20,499 bases of DNA from an uncultured Acetatifactor sp. (GCA_910578215.1 CAJTPH010000002.1:1-20499); one strand, 5' to 3'. Positions 1 through 7,551 are shown, counted from the first letter of the stretch. The notes: generated by a model not told the origin, from the letters alone. Made by a program: numbers and translations.

Positions 1-256
1 CCGAGACTGTTTCCAGTTCCGTCTCTGCACTTCTGCGCTCCCTTTGCTGGAAGCAATTTCCATCTGCCCAATTCGCAGCTGTAAATTCCTTCCGGTGCGC
101 ATTCGTTCCGAGACTGTTTCCAGTTCCGTCTCTGCACTTCTGCGCACCCTTTGCTGGAAGCAATTTCCATCTGCCCAGTCCGCAGCTGTTAATTCCTTCC
201 GGTGCGCATTCGTTCCGAGACTGTTTCCAGTTCCGTCTCTCTACTCCTGCGCTCCA
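1..256. repeat. 107-bp tandem repeat, about 2.4 copies, open to the left
   Basis: The unit beginning CCGAGACTGTTTCCAGTTCC starts at 1, 108 and 215, an exact 107-base period. Units 1 and 2 differ at only about four positions; the third copy diverges after about 26-40 bases, just before the histidine kinase stop codon. Since 107 is not a multiple of 3, any reading frame shifts from copy to copy, so this is not a protein repeat. Each unit contains a small inverted repeat (GAGAC...GTCTC). The array lies immediately downstream of the kinase gene and probably continues beyond base 1. Its function is not known to me. Confidence 0.9.
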
Positions 257-264
257 CTCCTGTT

Positions 265-1761
265 TTACGCTAGCTCCAGCTCAAACCAGAACCGCACGCC
301 GTTGCCGTAATTTTCCACTCCGTACTGTTGATTCATGGATTCCATGATCGCCTTCACGATGGAAAGTCCCACGCCGCTGCCGCCGTATTCCCTTGTACGC
401 GCCTTATCGACCTTATAGAATTTTTCCCATAGATGGGGAAGCGATTCCTCCGGAATAGGTTCTCCGGTATTGAAAACTCCCACCCTCACCTTACTATCTC
501 TCTGCTCGAGAGATACGACGATCTTCCTCTCTCCGCCGCAATGATTGACTGCGTTTGAAAAATAATTCATAAAGACTTCCTCGGTCTTATATTCATCCGC
601 CCAAACGAAAACCGGCTCCCAGTCCTCGACACAGACCCGGATCTCGTTTTGTTTTGTCAAAATCTGCGCAGACTGGATATAATTTTTTATCAGCGCAGTC
701 AGATCGAACCGTTCCATCGCCACCACATCATTGCCAAACTCCAGCTGGTTCAATGTGAGAAGCTTCTGAACCATGGCATTCATCTTGGAAGCCTCGTCCA
801 TGATGACCTCACAGTAAAAATTCCTGCTCTCCGGGTCGTCGCTCACTCCCTCGGAAAGCCCCTCCGCGTAGCCCTGTATCAGCGCGATGGGAGTTTTCAG
901 CTCATGGGACACATTGGCCAGAAATTCCTTGCGCATCTCGTCTATCTGCTCTTTTTTCTCTATATCCTTCTGCAGCTCATTGTTGGCGGTCTTAAGCTCC
1001 GATATTGACTGCTCAAGAGAAGCGGACAGCTTGTTGATATTCTCGCCCAGCAGGTCGATCTCATTGTGTGCACTTCCCGTATATTTTGCTTCAAAATCCA
1101 GATGCACCATCTGCTCCGAAATATGATTCAGCTTTAATATCGGCCTGGTAATTTTGCCCGTCACAAGCCAGATAATAACCGCTCCCAGAAACGTGCCTCC
1201 CAAGCCTGCATAGGCAAAAAAACGGTTCGCAATCTTCACGCTCTCCCTGATACTCTCAATGGGAGTACGCATAATAAAGGATATACCGCTATTCAGGCTT
1301 CCATACATTTCCAGATAGTCGTCGTCGTTCACCTGAACCCTCTGTAATACATAGTCCTCTCCCTCCTCCAAAATCCGCAAATCCTCATCCGCCAGAAACC
1401 CGAACAAATATCCGAAAAGCCGCCTTTCCAGCTCCGCGCCGCTGTTGTAGGACTGATATTTCACCATGGAATCCGCATCCATAACATAAACCATGATATT
1501 GTAAACGCTGCACACATCGTTCAGCGCAGCCTTAAATTCCATGGTACTGTAGGTATCGCTGTTTGCCGCCTGGCTGATGGAACGGTACGCATCCCTGATT
1601 ACCTTGGTTTTTGTGTTCAGATAATACTGCCCCAGAAACATATTGTTAATGAACCAGCACAAAAGAATGACACCTGCCATCAGCCCAATAAATATCAGGG
1701 AAAACTGCAGCCTTATGGAGCGCTGCACTTTTTCTTTTTTTAAAAAAGGTATTCCATGCAA
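265..1761 (-). CDS. Sensor histidine kinase (HAMP-HisKA-HATPase_c)
   Basis: This is a membrane sensor kinase of 498 residues that autophosphorylates on histidine and passes the phosphate to a response regulator, very likely the one at 2537-3220. TM1 spans about residues 17-42 and TM2 about 182-202, flanking an extracytoplasmic sensor region of roughly 140 residues with no domain I recognise. A HAMP linker follows TM2 (about 200-255). The H-box SHELKTP places the phospho-accepting histidine at 286. The N-box FSNAVNH is near 401-407, and the ATP-lid glycines appear in NTGEP (431-435) and GGSGVGLSIV (460-469). The ATG is preceded by an AGAGGAAG ribosome site. The gene is probably cotranscribed with the acetyltransferase 102 bases upstream and the response regulator beyond it. 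The sensed signal cannot be read from the sequence. Confidence 0.93.
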   Translation of the reverse strand: MHGIPFLKKEKVQRSIRLQFSLIFIGLMAGVILLCWFINNMFLGQYYLNTKTKVIRDAYRSISQAANSDTYSTMEFKAALNDVCSVYNIMVYVMDADSMVKYQSYNSGAELERRLFGYLFGFLADEDLRILEEGEDYVLQRVQVNDDDYLEMYGSLNSGISFIMRTPIESIRESVKIANRFFAYAGLGGTFLGAVIIWLVTGKITRPILKLNHISEQMVHLDFEAKYTGSAHNEIDLLGENINKLSASLEQSISELKTANNELQKDIEKKEQIDEMRKEFLANVSHELKTPIALIQGYAEGLSEGVSDDPESRNFYCEVIMDEASKMNAMVQKLLTLNQLEFGNDVVAMERFDLTALIKNYIQSAQILTKQNEIRVCVEDWEPVFVWADEYKTEEVFMNYFSNAVNHCGGERKIVVSLEQRDSKVRVGVFNTGEPIPEESLPHLWEKFYKVDKARTREYGGSGVGLSIVKAIMESMNQQYGVENYGNGVRFWFELELA

Positions 1762-1863
1762 TTCCTGTTCTTCCTCTCTGTGAAACCCATTCCAAACTCT
1801 TTAACGCCGCAGCAGCCACGCCGGGTTCTCTGACCGTATCCAGTCACCCTAACGGCGCCGTTT

Positions 1864-2409
1864 TTACAGCGCCATAATCATCATAATATCGTCCGCATAA
1901 GAGCCGTCTTCATACCTGTTTGCCCCGGGAATTCTGCCGCACTCCTTAAAGCCCATGCTCTCATATAAGCGGTACGCTCTGGTATTACCGCCCACCACGG
2001 TCAGCTCCATCTGTTCAAAGCCCTTTTTCCGCGCTTCCTCAATCAGCTTTTTCAGCATAAGCTTCCCCAGCCCCTGTCCGGTGAACCTCTGAAAGAGAGC
2101 GATCCCCATACCCACCCGATGGGCTGACCTGCGTTTTTCGGTTCTGCCCTGAAATGAACAGTTTCCGGCATATTCCCCGTCCACAAAGGCAAGAATCAAA
2201 AGATTATCCTGGGAATCGTTGTGAGACTTAATAAAATTTTCTTCCTGCTCTATTGTAAAATGAATCTCGTCCGGATCGCACATCAGAAACCTTGTCTCCC
2301 CGGACACGGTCTTCAGATAATCGAGCAGCATCTGTGCCTCATCCTGCCTTGCATTCCTCAATACGACCTCTTTCCCGTTCAAATCAAATCTTTCTTCCCT
2401 GATACGCAT
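1864..2409 (-). CDS. GNAT-family N-acetyltransferase
   Basis: This 181-residue protein has the usual single-domain GNAT length and is predicted to transfer the acetyl group of acetyl-CoA to an amine. The acetyl-CoA-binding motif A is visible as MGIALFQRFTGQGLGKLML (about residues 101-119), with the Q/R-x-x-G-x-G pyrophosphate loop as RFTGQGLGK. The family's C-terminal NTRAYRLYESMGF follows at about 143-155. The substrate cannot be inferred; the overall pattern resembles RimI/YhhY-like enzymes. A poly-G ribosome site (AAGGGGGGG) precedes the ATG. The gene lies between a response regulator and its probable kinase, all in the same direction, so it is probably cotranscribed with them. A functional link is only inferred from position. 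Confidence 0.9.
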   Translation of the reverse strand: MRIREERFDLNGKEVVLRNARQDEAQMLLDYLKTVSGETRFLMCDPDEIHFTIEQEENFIKSHNDSQDNLLILAFVDGEYAGNCSFQGRTEKRRSAHRVGMGIALFQRFTGQGLGKLMLKKLIEEARKKGFEQMELTVVGGNTRAYRLYESMGFKECGRIPGANRYEDGSYADDIMMIMAL

Positions 2410-2432
2410 AAATACCCCCCCTTATAATATTT

Positions 2433-2534
2433 CCTTGACCACTTCAAGTTTATAGCCCTATACCCATGAGGTATGGGCATTTTAATCCTTGACCACTTCA
2501 AGTTTATAGCCCTATACCCATGGGGTATGGGCAT
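2433..2534 (-). repeat. Two degenerate copies of the response-regulator 3' end
   Basis: Bases 2433-2480 and 2487-2534 are near-identical units of about 54 bases. Both match the coding end of the adjacent response-regulator gene (2542-2579). On the minus strand each unit reads GGGTATAGGGC, then CTTGAAGTGGTCAAGG, as in the gene, but with one extra base that shifts the frame. Each unit also holds an imperfect inverted repeat (GCCCATACC / GGTATAGGGC), so the transcript could form two tandem hairpins between the response regulator and the acetyltransferase. No T-tract follows, so these are not typical terminators. Confidence 0.88.
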
Positions 2535-2536
2535 TC

Positions 2537-3220
2537 TCATTCCTTGACCACTTCAAGCTTGTAGCCCATACCCCAGATTGTTTTGATCAGGTCGCCCTTC
2601 TCTCCCATCTTGCTGCGGAGCTTTTTTACATGAGTGTCAATGGTTCTGGCATCGCCAAAATAGTCATAGTTCCATACATTGTTCAATATTTTTTCCCGTG
2701 AAAGGGCAATTCCCCTGTTTTCCACAAAATAAGCCAGAAGCTCAAACTCCTTGTAGCTCAGCTCCACCTCCTGGCCGTCTATCATAACGCGGTGCGCCGC
2801 CTTGTCGATCTCAATGCCGCCGCAGCTCAAGATCTCCTCGCTGGCGCGCTGATTGGTTCTGCGCAGAATGGCTTCTATGCGGGCCACAAGAATCTTGGGA
2901 CTGAAGGGCTTGGTGATATACTCATCCACCCCAAGCTGAAATCCCTGCAGCTCGTCCCTCTCATCCGCCCTTGCTGTCAGCATGATGATCGGCACCTTGG
3001 AATAGGCGCGGATTTCTCTGCACACCTGCCAGCCGTCCATTTTCGGCATCATGACATCCAGAACCACAAGCGCAATATCCTTCTCCTGAAAAAAAAGATC
3101 CATTGCCTCCCCGCCGTCTCCTGCCTCCAGCACATCATAATTGCTTTTCACCAAAAAATCACGCACCAGCTTGCGCATCCTGCTCTCATCATCCACAACC
3201 AAAATCTTTACTCTGTCCAT
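2537..3220 (-). CDS. OmpR/PhoB-family response regulator
   Basis: This is a 227-residue DNA-binding response regulator. The receiver domain (about 1-120) begins VKILVVDDES, with the acidic pocket at D10-D11, phospho-acceptor D55 in LVVLDVMMPKMDG, switch threonine T82 in IIMLTARAD, and lysine K104 in YITKPFSP. A winged-helix output domain (about 130-227) contains the family-typical SYKEFELLAYF and ARTIDTHVKKLRSKM. I chose the ATG at 3220 because the protein then starts right at the receiver fold and has an AAGGGA ribosome site; the frame is open about 40 codons further upstream, but those residues are not family-like. Its likely partner is the kinase at 265-1761, separated from it by an acetyltransferase gene. 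The last 12 codons are duplicated downstream. Confidence 0.94.
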   Translation of the reverse strand: MDRVKILVVDDESRMRKLVRDFLVKSNYDVLEAGDGGEAMDLFFQEKDIALVVLDVMMPKMDGWQVCREIRAYSKVPIIMLTARADERDELQGFQLGVDEYITKPFSPKILVARIEAILRRTNQRASEEILSCGGIEIDKAAHRVMIDGQEVELSYKEFELLAYFVENRGIALSREKILNNVWNYDYFGDARTIDTHVKKLRSKMGEKGDLIKTIWGMGYKLEVVKE

Positions 3221-3430
3221 AACGCTCACATCCCTTCCCATGCGGGCCTGCCCGCCGCCCGTCCTTCCTTCCCGCAGACACTGAGCCGAATATTCCGGTA
3301 CATATACCCGCGAAATTCTGCCAAATGCCGCAAAGGGCAAATCCCCTATGTCTCAAGGGCACATTCAGCAAGCTGCACCGCAGGTCCGGCGCCTGCGCAC
3401 ATGGAAGCCGCTCTCAGCTTACAGATCTAT

Positions 3431-3460
3431 TTTATACTGTAAATATGTCGTTTCTGTGAA
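3431..3460 (-). promoter_or_regulatory. Candidate sigma-A promoter for the response-regulator operon
   Basis: On the minus strand TTCACA (3455-3460) is separated by 18 bases from TATAAA (3431-3436). This would give a leader of about 205 bases before the response-regulator ATG. The -35 match is moderate. The region 3221-3430 shows no gene and no structured RNA that I recognise. Confidence 0.4.
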
Positions 3461-3462
3461 CA

Positions 3463-4026
3463 TTACCGGTTTAATTTCAGTTCCAGTTCCCTGTCGCGCA
3501 CCGCCTGCTCTCTCTCCGTCAGCTCCTGCTCCCAGGCGGAATACTTGTCACGCAGCGCCCTCTCATAATTGAAAATATTGGGCTGATCGCTTTTTAAGGA
3601 TATGGCGAACATGGCACAGATAGCAAGCGCAAGAAGCACGTTGGAAATCACGGAAATAATAAACGCACTCTTTTCCCTGTCCGGAAGCTTTTTCTTAATT
3701 CCCCTCTGTCCGGCAGACGGAGCCTGCTCATTCATCCCGCTAAAGGATATGTCAAGAGGAATAGCCGTTATATTCTCCGAACGAATAACCTGCCGCTCCA
3801 GCAAAAAGTCCTGCAGATGCTTTAAATACTGCAGCCCCACCGGCGTTCTGAAAATACGGTCCTGAATCGCCTTTTCGTATATATACTTTATGCTTTCTGG
3901 AGAGCTGTAATCCATGTGCTCCTCCAGATACTTGATCTTGTGCCCCTCCGCACGCGCCAGCTTTGCATCCGCCTCCGTACAAAACAAATATCCGCCCACC
4001 GTTTGTGCTTTCTCGTCTGTTTTCAT
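3463..4026 (-). CDS. Unrecognised single-pass membrane protein
   Basis: This is a 187-residue protein of unknown function. It has a soluble, charged, mostly helical N-terminal part (about 1-115), one strong transmembrane helix (about 120-144, starting SAFIISVISNVLLALAICAM), and a short, highly charged C-terminal segment (about 150-187) likely to form a coiled coil. The basic cluster just before the helix suggests the N-terminal part is cytoplasmic and the tail is outside. I chose the ATG at 4026 because a strong AGAGGTG ribosome site sits 6-7 bases upstream; an in-frame GTG 11 codons earlier (4059) has none. The gene lies between ssrA and the response regulator. I recognise no named family. 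Confidence 0.72.
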   Translation of the reverse strand: MKTDEKAQTVGGYLFCTEADAKLARAEGHKIKYLEEHMDYSSPESIKYIYEKAIQDRIFRTPVGLQYLKHLQDFLLERQVIRSENITAIPLDISFSGMNEQAPSAGQRGIKKKLPDREKSAFIISVISNVLLALAICAMFAISLKSDQPNIFNYERALRDKYSAWEQELTEREQAVRDRELELKLNR

Positions 4027-4060
4027 ACATGCACCTCTTATTTTCAATTCAGTCCTCACA

Positions 4061-4088
4061 CGGCAGCACCCTGTTTTATGCGCTGCCG
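4061..4088 (-). promoter_or_regulatory. Stem-loop in the leader of the membrane-protein gene
   Basis: CGGCAGC (4061-4067) pairs perfectly with GCTGCCG (4082-4088) across a 14-base loop, about 35 bases before the ATG at 4026. No T-run follows, so it is more likely a leader structure than a terminator. Its role is unknown. Confidence 0.4.
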
Positions 4089-4132
4089 TTCCGGGACCGT
4101 TTATTTTTCATAACGTTTCCTACTACACGAAA

Positions 4133-4161
4133 CGCACAGAAAGCCGTTGCTTATCTGTGCG
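4133..4161 (-). terminator. Probable intrinsic terminator downstream of ssrA
   Basis: CGCACAGA pairs with TCTGTGCG, and the inner AAGC pairs with GCTT, giving a 12-bp stem with one bulged base and a four-base loop. On the minus strand it is followed by TTTCGTG, a weak U-tract. It lies about 125 bases past the mature tmRNA end and ahead of the membrane-protein gene. The stem is strong but the tail is poor, so termination efficiency is uncertain. Confidence 0.5.
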
Positions 4162-4239
4162 CCGTTAGCTGAAAACACTGTAGGAAAGCCTGAACTTAAG
4201 CAGCTTCCGCTTACTTCCATGCAACAAATTAGGTTTGGG

Positions 4240-4265
4240 GAGTCAGAACCCAAGGGGTTCGACTC
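4240..4265 (-). repeat. Trailer hairpin that mirrors the tmRNA T-arm
   Basis: GAGTC-A-GAACCC and GGGTTC-GACTC form an 11-bp stem with one bulge and a three-base loop, about 20 bases past the mature 3' end of ssrA. One arm (4253-4265) is perfectly complementary over 13 bases to the tmRNA T-arm (4297-4309). The other arm is a near-direct copy of the T-arm's 3' half. Confidence 0.8.
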
Positions 4266-4284
4266 GGCCGCTTTACCTAAGTCG

Positions 4285-4680
4285 TGGAGTAGAGGGGAGT
4301 CGAACCCCTGTCCAAAAGCCCATTCCCTGTCCTTCTACTATCATAGTCCGTTATCCCGGGCAGGCTTGCCCTGCCCTTTTCCCTCGGAAATCAGGAAACG
4401 AACAGCCTGAAATCTCCGGTAGCTTCATAATACGCCCGCGCGCGCAAAGCTTAACGCGTGTCGTTTCTCACATAGTCGACGCCCGGATTCGCAGGTGTGA
4501 GTGCCCGCGAGCGAACGAGCCGCCTAAGCGGCGTCACGGACAGCGGTTAGGCTGCCAGTGCGTACTGAGTATTATCTTCAGCGTTTATTTTAATCGCGGA
4601 CAAAGTCCGCATCGCGATTAACGTATCGCAACGGATAGCTTCTCCAGCTGCAAGACCCCTGTCGAAACCTTTACTACCCC
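4285..4680 (-). ncRNA. ssrA: Transfer-messenger RNA (tmRNA)
   Basis: tmRNA rescues stalled ribosomes together with SmpB by acting first as alanyl-tRNA and then as a short message for a degradation tag. The 5' end GGGGTAGTAAAGGTTTCGAC is the conserved tmRNA start. Its first seven bases pair with CTACTCC at the 3' end (with one G-U pair) to form the acceptor stem, which directly abuts a T-arm with a five-base stem (AGGGG/CCCCT) and loop TTCGACT. The discriminator A is at 4285; the next genomic bases are CGA, so CCA must be added after transcription. The length of about 396 nt is slightly long for the family. The gene follows smpB and has its own promoter about 43 bases upstream of the mature 5' end, implying 5' processing by RNase P. 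Confidence 0.95.
4547..4582 (-). other. tmRNA tag reading frame (AEDNTQYALAA, stop TAA)
   Basis: Reading from the inferred GCT resume codon, the frame gives A-E-D-N-T-Q-Y-A-L-A-A and then TAA. The C-terminal ALAA is the usual protease-recognition end, and the AEDN start matches known clostridial tags such as AEDNFALAA. The resume codon is assigned by similarity to other tmRNAs, not proven. Confidence 0.85.
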
Positions 4681-4722
4681 TTAAATACTGTCAGAGCACT
4701 GTTAAGGATAGAAGATAATTTT

Positions 4723-4751
4723 AGTATATTCACTTTTTCATGTGCTGTCAA
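4723..4751 (-). promoter_or_regulatory. Sigma-A promoter of ssrA
   Basis: On the minus strand, consensus TTGACA (4746-4751) is separated by exactly 17 bases from TATACT (4723-4728). Transcription would start near 4716, leaving a short leader before the mature tmRNA 5' end at 4680. This lets ssrA be expressed independently of smpB. Confidence 0.85.
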
Positions 4752-4829
4752 TGCTTTTAACCGCTCTGTCTGCTGAAAATTGATTATTTTTTTATAAAAA
4801 TTCCGCCAGAGCTTATACAGCTTACAGCT

Positions 4830-5300
4830 TTACAAATTTTTCACCTTAAATTCTCTCTGCGTCTCTCTCCTTTGATCCTTTCTTGCAATATCCGCCCTCT
4901 TGTCATAAAGCTTTTTGCCTCTGGCCAGCCCGATTTCGATTTTTACCTTGCCCTCCTTGAAATAAACCTGCAGGGGAACCAGGGTATAGCCCTTTTCGGC
5001 AACCTTTCCGGCCAGCTTGCTGATTTCGTATCTGTGCATCAGAAGCTTTTTCACCCTCAGCGGGTCCTTGTTAAAAATATTTCCCTTCTCATAAGGGCTG
5101 ACATGCATGCCGTAGACGAAAACCTCTCCGTTTTCAATACGGATAAAGGATTCCTTGATGCTGCACTTTCCCATGCGCATGGATTTGACCTCCGTCCCGT
5201 GCAGCACCACGCCGGTCTCATAGGTCTCGTCGATAAAATAATCGTGGTATGCTTTTTTGTTATTGGCAATCTGTTTGCGCGTATCCTTGACCTGTGCCAT
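4830..5300 (-). CDS. smpB: SsrA-binding protein SmpB
   Basis: SmpB binds the tRNA-like part of tmRNA and places it in the A site of stalled ribosomes (trans-translation). The 156-residue length is standard. The start (KQIANNKKAYHDYFIDETYE) and the segment GVVLHGTEVKSMR (about 31-43) are highly characteristic, as are HVSPYEKGN and LVPLQVYFKEGKVKIEIGLA. The basic C-terminal tail from GKKLYDKR onward, ending EFKVKNL, is the part known in the family to enter the mRNA channel. The gene lies 34 bases after rnr and directly upstream of ssrA, the conserved Firmicutes order. Confidence 0.97.
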   Translation of the reverse strand: MAQVKDTRKQIANNKKAYHDYFIDETYETGVVLHGTEVKSMRMGKCSIKESFIRIENGEVFVYGMHVSPYEKGNIFNKDPLRVKKLLMHRYEISKLAGKVAEKGYTLVPLQVYFKEGKVKIEIGLARGKKLYDKRADIARKDQRRETQREFKVKNL

Positions 5301-5334
5301 TTTTCATTTATCTCCCTTCATTCCCGCAGCGTTC

Positions 5335-7551
5335 TTACTCCAGCGACATGTCGATGGTCCTGTTGAATCGGTCGCAGGCATCTATGCACACCCTGACGGG
5401 CATGCCCAGCTTATAGCTTTTTCCGGTGGCTTCCCCCACCATCTCGCATGCTTTCTCGTTATAGTAAAAATAATCGCCCTCCAGCCTGGAGACATGCACC
5501 AGCCCCTCCACGGTATTGGGCAGCTCCACATAAATGCCCCAGCTCGTGACGCCGGATATCACGCCGTCAAAGCACTCGCCCACATGCCCCTCCATGTATT
5601 CCACCTTCTTGAGCTTGTCGGTCTCCCTCTCCGCCTCGTCGGCGCGCCTTTCGGTCTCCGAGGAATGCTTTGCAACCTCCGGCAGGATATCCCTGTAATG
5701 CGCATGTCTCTCCTCTCCCAGCCTGCCTCTTAGCTGCTCCTTAATAATTCTATGAATCTGCAGGTCGGGATATCTCCGGATGGGAGAAGTAAAATGACAA
5801 TAATACTGGCAGGCAAGCCCGAAATGCCCCGTGCATTCCACGCTGTACTTTGCCTGCTTCATGCTGCGCAGGGCAAGACGGCTGATCATGGGCTCCTCGG
5901 GAGTTCCCTCAATCCTTGTCAGAAGCTTCTGGATCTCCTTGGGATGGATCTCCTGGTCGGAGACCTTCGCCCCCGCCCTCCCCACGGCCTTCATATAATA
6001 GCCGAAATTATTGATAAACGCGGACAGCTTTTGAATGCGCTCCGCATCCGGCACGTCATGAACACGGTACACAAAAGGAAGCTCCAGCCAGTAAAAATGC
6101 TGCGCCACCGTCTCGTTTGCCGCCAGCATAAAATCCTCGATAATATCGGTGGCAACGTTCCGCTCATAGGGCCTGATATCCGTGGGATGCCCGTCCTTGT
6201 CCAGGTAAATTTTGCACTCCGGGAAATCAAAATCGATGGAACCGCGTTTTTTGCGCTTTCTGCGCAGCGCCGCCGCAAGCTGGGCCATTTCCTGGAACAT
6301 GGGCAGAAGCTCCCTGTACTGCCTGTACTCCTCCTGCCTCTCCACCAGCGTCTCGTCCTCCAGCATGTTTTTCACCGCCGTGTAAGACATGCGCCTGTCC
6401 ACCCGTATTACGGACTCACAGATTTCGTAATCCGTGATTTCCCCTGCCAGATCCACCGTCATAAGACAGCTTAAGGCAAGCCTGTCCTCCCCTGCGTTCA
6501 GGGAACAGATGCCGTTGGACAGCGCATGGGGCAGCATGGGAATCACCCTGTCCACCAGATAAACGCTGGTTCCCCTTTTCAGCGCCTCCCTGTCAAGGAC
6601 GGAATTTTCCTGCACGTAATTTGTCACATCGGCAATATGAACTCCCAGAAGATACCTCTGCCCGTCGAAGCTCACGCTGACGGCATCGTCCAGATCCTTG
6701 GCGTCCTCACCGTCTATGGTCACGCACACCATATCCCTCAGATCCCTGCGTCCTGCCCGGTCCGCCTCCGAAACCTCATGGGACACCCTTGCCACCTGGT
6801 TCATAATCTTTTCCGAAAATTCCACCGGAAGCTCATAGCCTCGCACAATGGACATGATATCTACGCCCGGATCATTGATATGTCCCAGAATCTCCACAAC
6901 CCTGCCCTCGGGATTTTTATCCCGGGTTCCATAGTCCGTCAGCTCCACCACGACCTTGTGACCGCTTACGGCGCCTCTGGAACGCTCCTTCGGCACAAAA
7001 ATATCCTGGGGCAGCTTCAGATTGTCGGGAATCACAAAGCCGTAATTGTCGCGAGCCTGCTCAAAGGTGCCCACTATCTCCGTGATGCCCCTGGCGATAA
7101 TCCTGACGACCTGCGCCTCCTGTCTTTTCCCCTCATGCCCGGGAAGCAGGGCAACCTCCACGATGTCCTTATGAAAGGCTCCGCCCGTCTTATCCTCGGG
7201 AATGTACAGATCCTCCTGGCGCCCCTCTATCTCCACAAATCCGAATCCCCTGGTATTGCTGATAAAGGTGCCTGTCAACACCTTGCCGTTGGATTTCATG
7301 TACTTGCCTCTGGCCGTAAGCATCAGCTGCCCTTCCGCCAAAAGCTCCTGAAGGACCCTGCGCAGCTCCTCCCTGTCCTCCTTCGCCACCTGAAGAAACA
7401 TTGCAAGCTCCTTTTCCTTCATGGGTACATAGAGAGGATCTTTTACCAGATCGCAGATCACCTTTTTGCGTTTATCCCTGTTTTCTGCAGTACCTGCGCT
7501 GCCTGTACCGTATTTATTTAATTTATTGTCTCTTTTATTCCTATCTTCCAC
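5335..7551 (-). CDS. rnr: Ribonuclease R (RNB-family 3'-5' exoribonuclease)
   Basis: RNase R is a processive 3'-5' exonuclease that degrades structured RNA and, with tmRNA-SmpB, defective mRNAs. At 738 residues it shows the standard order: an N-terminal winged-helix-like region (about 25-90), two cold-shock OB domains (about 92-150 and 160-225), the RNB catalytic domain (about 265-590) and a C-terminal S1 domain (about 655-738). Catalytic aspartates are in GEDAKDLDDA (281-290), and the conserved HFTSPIRRYPD starts near 586. It lacks the long lysine-rich tail seen in some homologues. The start is a GTG at 7551 preceded by AAGGA; the next in-frame ATG (codon 44) would cut into the N-terminal domain. 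It lies between secG and smpB. Confidence 0.97.
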   Translation of the reverse strand: MEDRNKRDNKLNKYGTGSAGTAENRDKRKKVICDLVKDPLYVPMKEKELAMFLQVAKEDREELRRVLQELLAEGQLMLTARGKYMKSNGKVLTGTFISNTRGFGFVEIEGRQEDLYIPEDKTGGAFHKDIVEVALLPGHEGKRQEAQVVRIIARGITEIVGTFEQARDNYGFVIPDNLKLPQDIFVPKERSRGAVSGHKVVVELTDYGTRDKNPEGRVVEILGHINDPGVDIMSIVRGYELPVEFSEKIMNQVARVSHEVSEADRAGRRDLRDMVCVTIDGEDAKDLDDAVSVSFDGQRYLLGVHIADVTNYVQENSVLDREALKRGTSVYLVDRVIPMLPHALSNGICSLNAGEDRLALSCLMTVDLAGEITDYEICESVIRVDRRMSYTAVKNMLEDETLVERQEEYRQYRELLPMFQEMAQLAAALRRKRKKRGSIDFDFPECKIYLDKDGHPTDIRPYERNVATDIIEDFMLAANETVAQHFYWLELPFVYRVHDVPDAERIQKLSAFINNFGYYMKAVGRAGAKVSDQEIHPKEIQKLLTRIEGTPEEPMISRLALRSMKQAKYSVECTGHFGLACQYYCHFTSPIRRYPDLQIHRIIKEQLRGRLGEERHAHYRDILPEVAKHSSETERRADEAERETDKLKKVEYMEGHVGECFDGVISGVTSWGIYVELPNTVEGLVHVSRLEGDYFYYNEKACEMVGEATGKSYKLGMPVRVCIDACDRFNRTIDMSLE

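Noticed and set aside
1..256. CRISPR array
   Set aside because: The whole 107-base unit is conserved, with no short repeat and variable spacer pattern, and no cas gene is nearby.
44..310. Short plus-strand protein over the tandem repeat
   Set aside because: The 107-base period shifts the reading frame in each copy, so the protein has no repeat structure, and it runs into the kinase gene on the other strand.
1851..1862. Terminator at the palindrome AACGGCGCCGTT after the acetyltransferase
   Set aside because: The T-run lies on the plus-strand side, while all genes here run on the minus strand; the stem has no loop as a simple palindrome.
3221..3340. 40-residue N-terminal extension of the response regulator
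   Set aside because: Receiver domains start at about the chosen methionine, and the upstream residues look like translated leader.
4237..4309. Intact attachment site of an element integrated at ssrA
   Set aside because: The direct match to the T-arm is only about 15 bases with an indel, the copies are under 60 bases apart, and there is no integrase gene in the window. It remains possible only as a decayed remnant.
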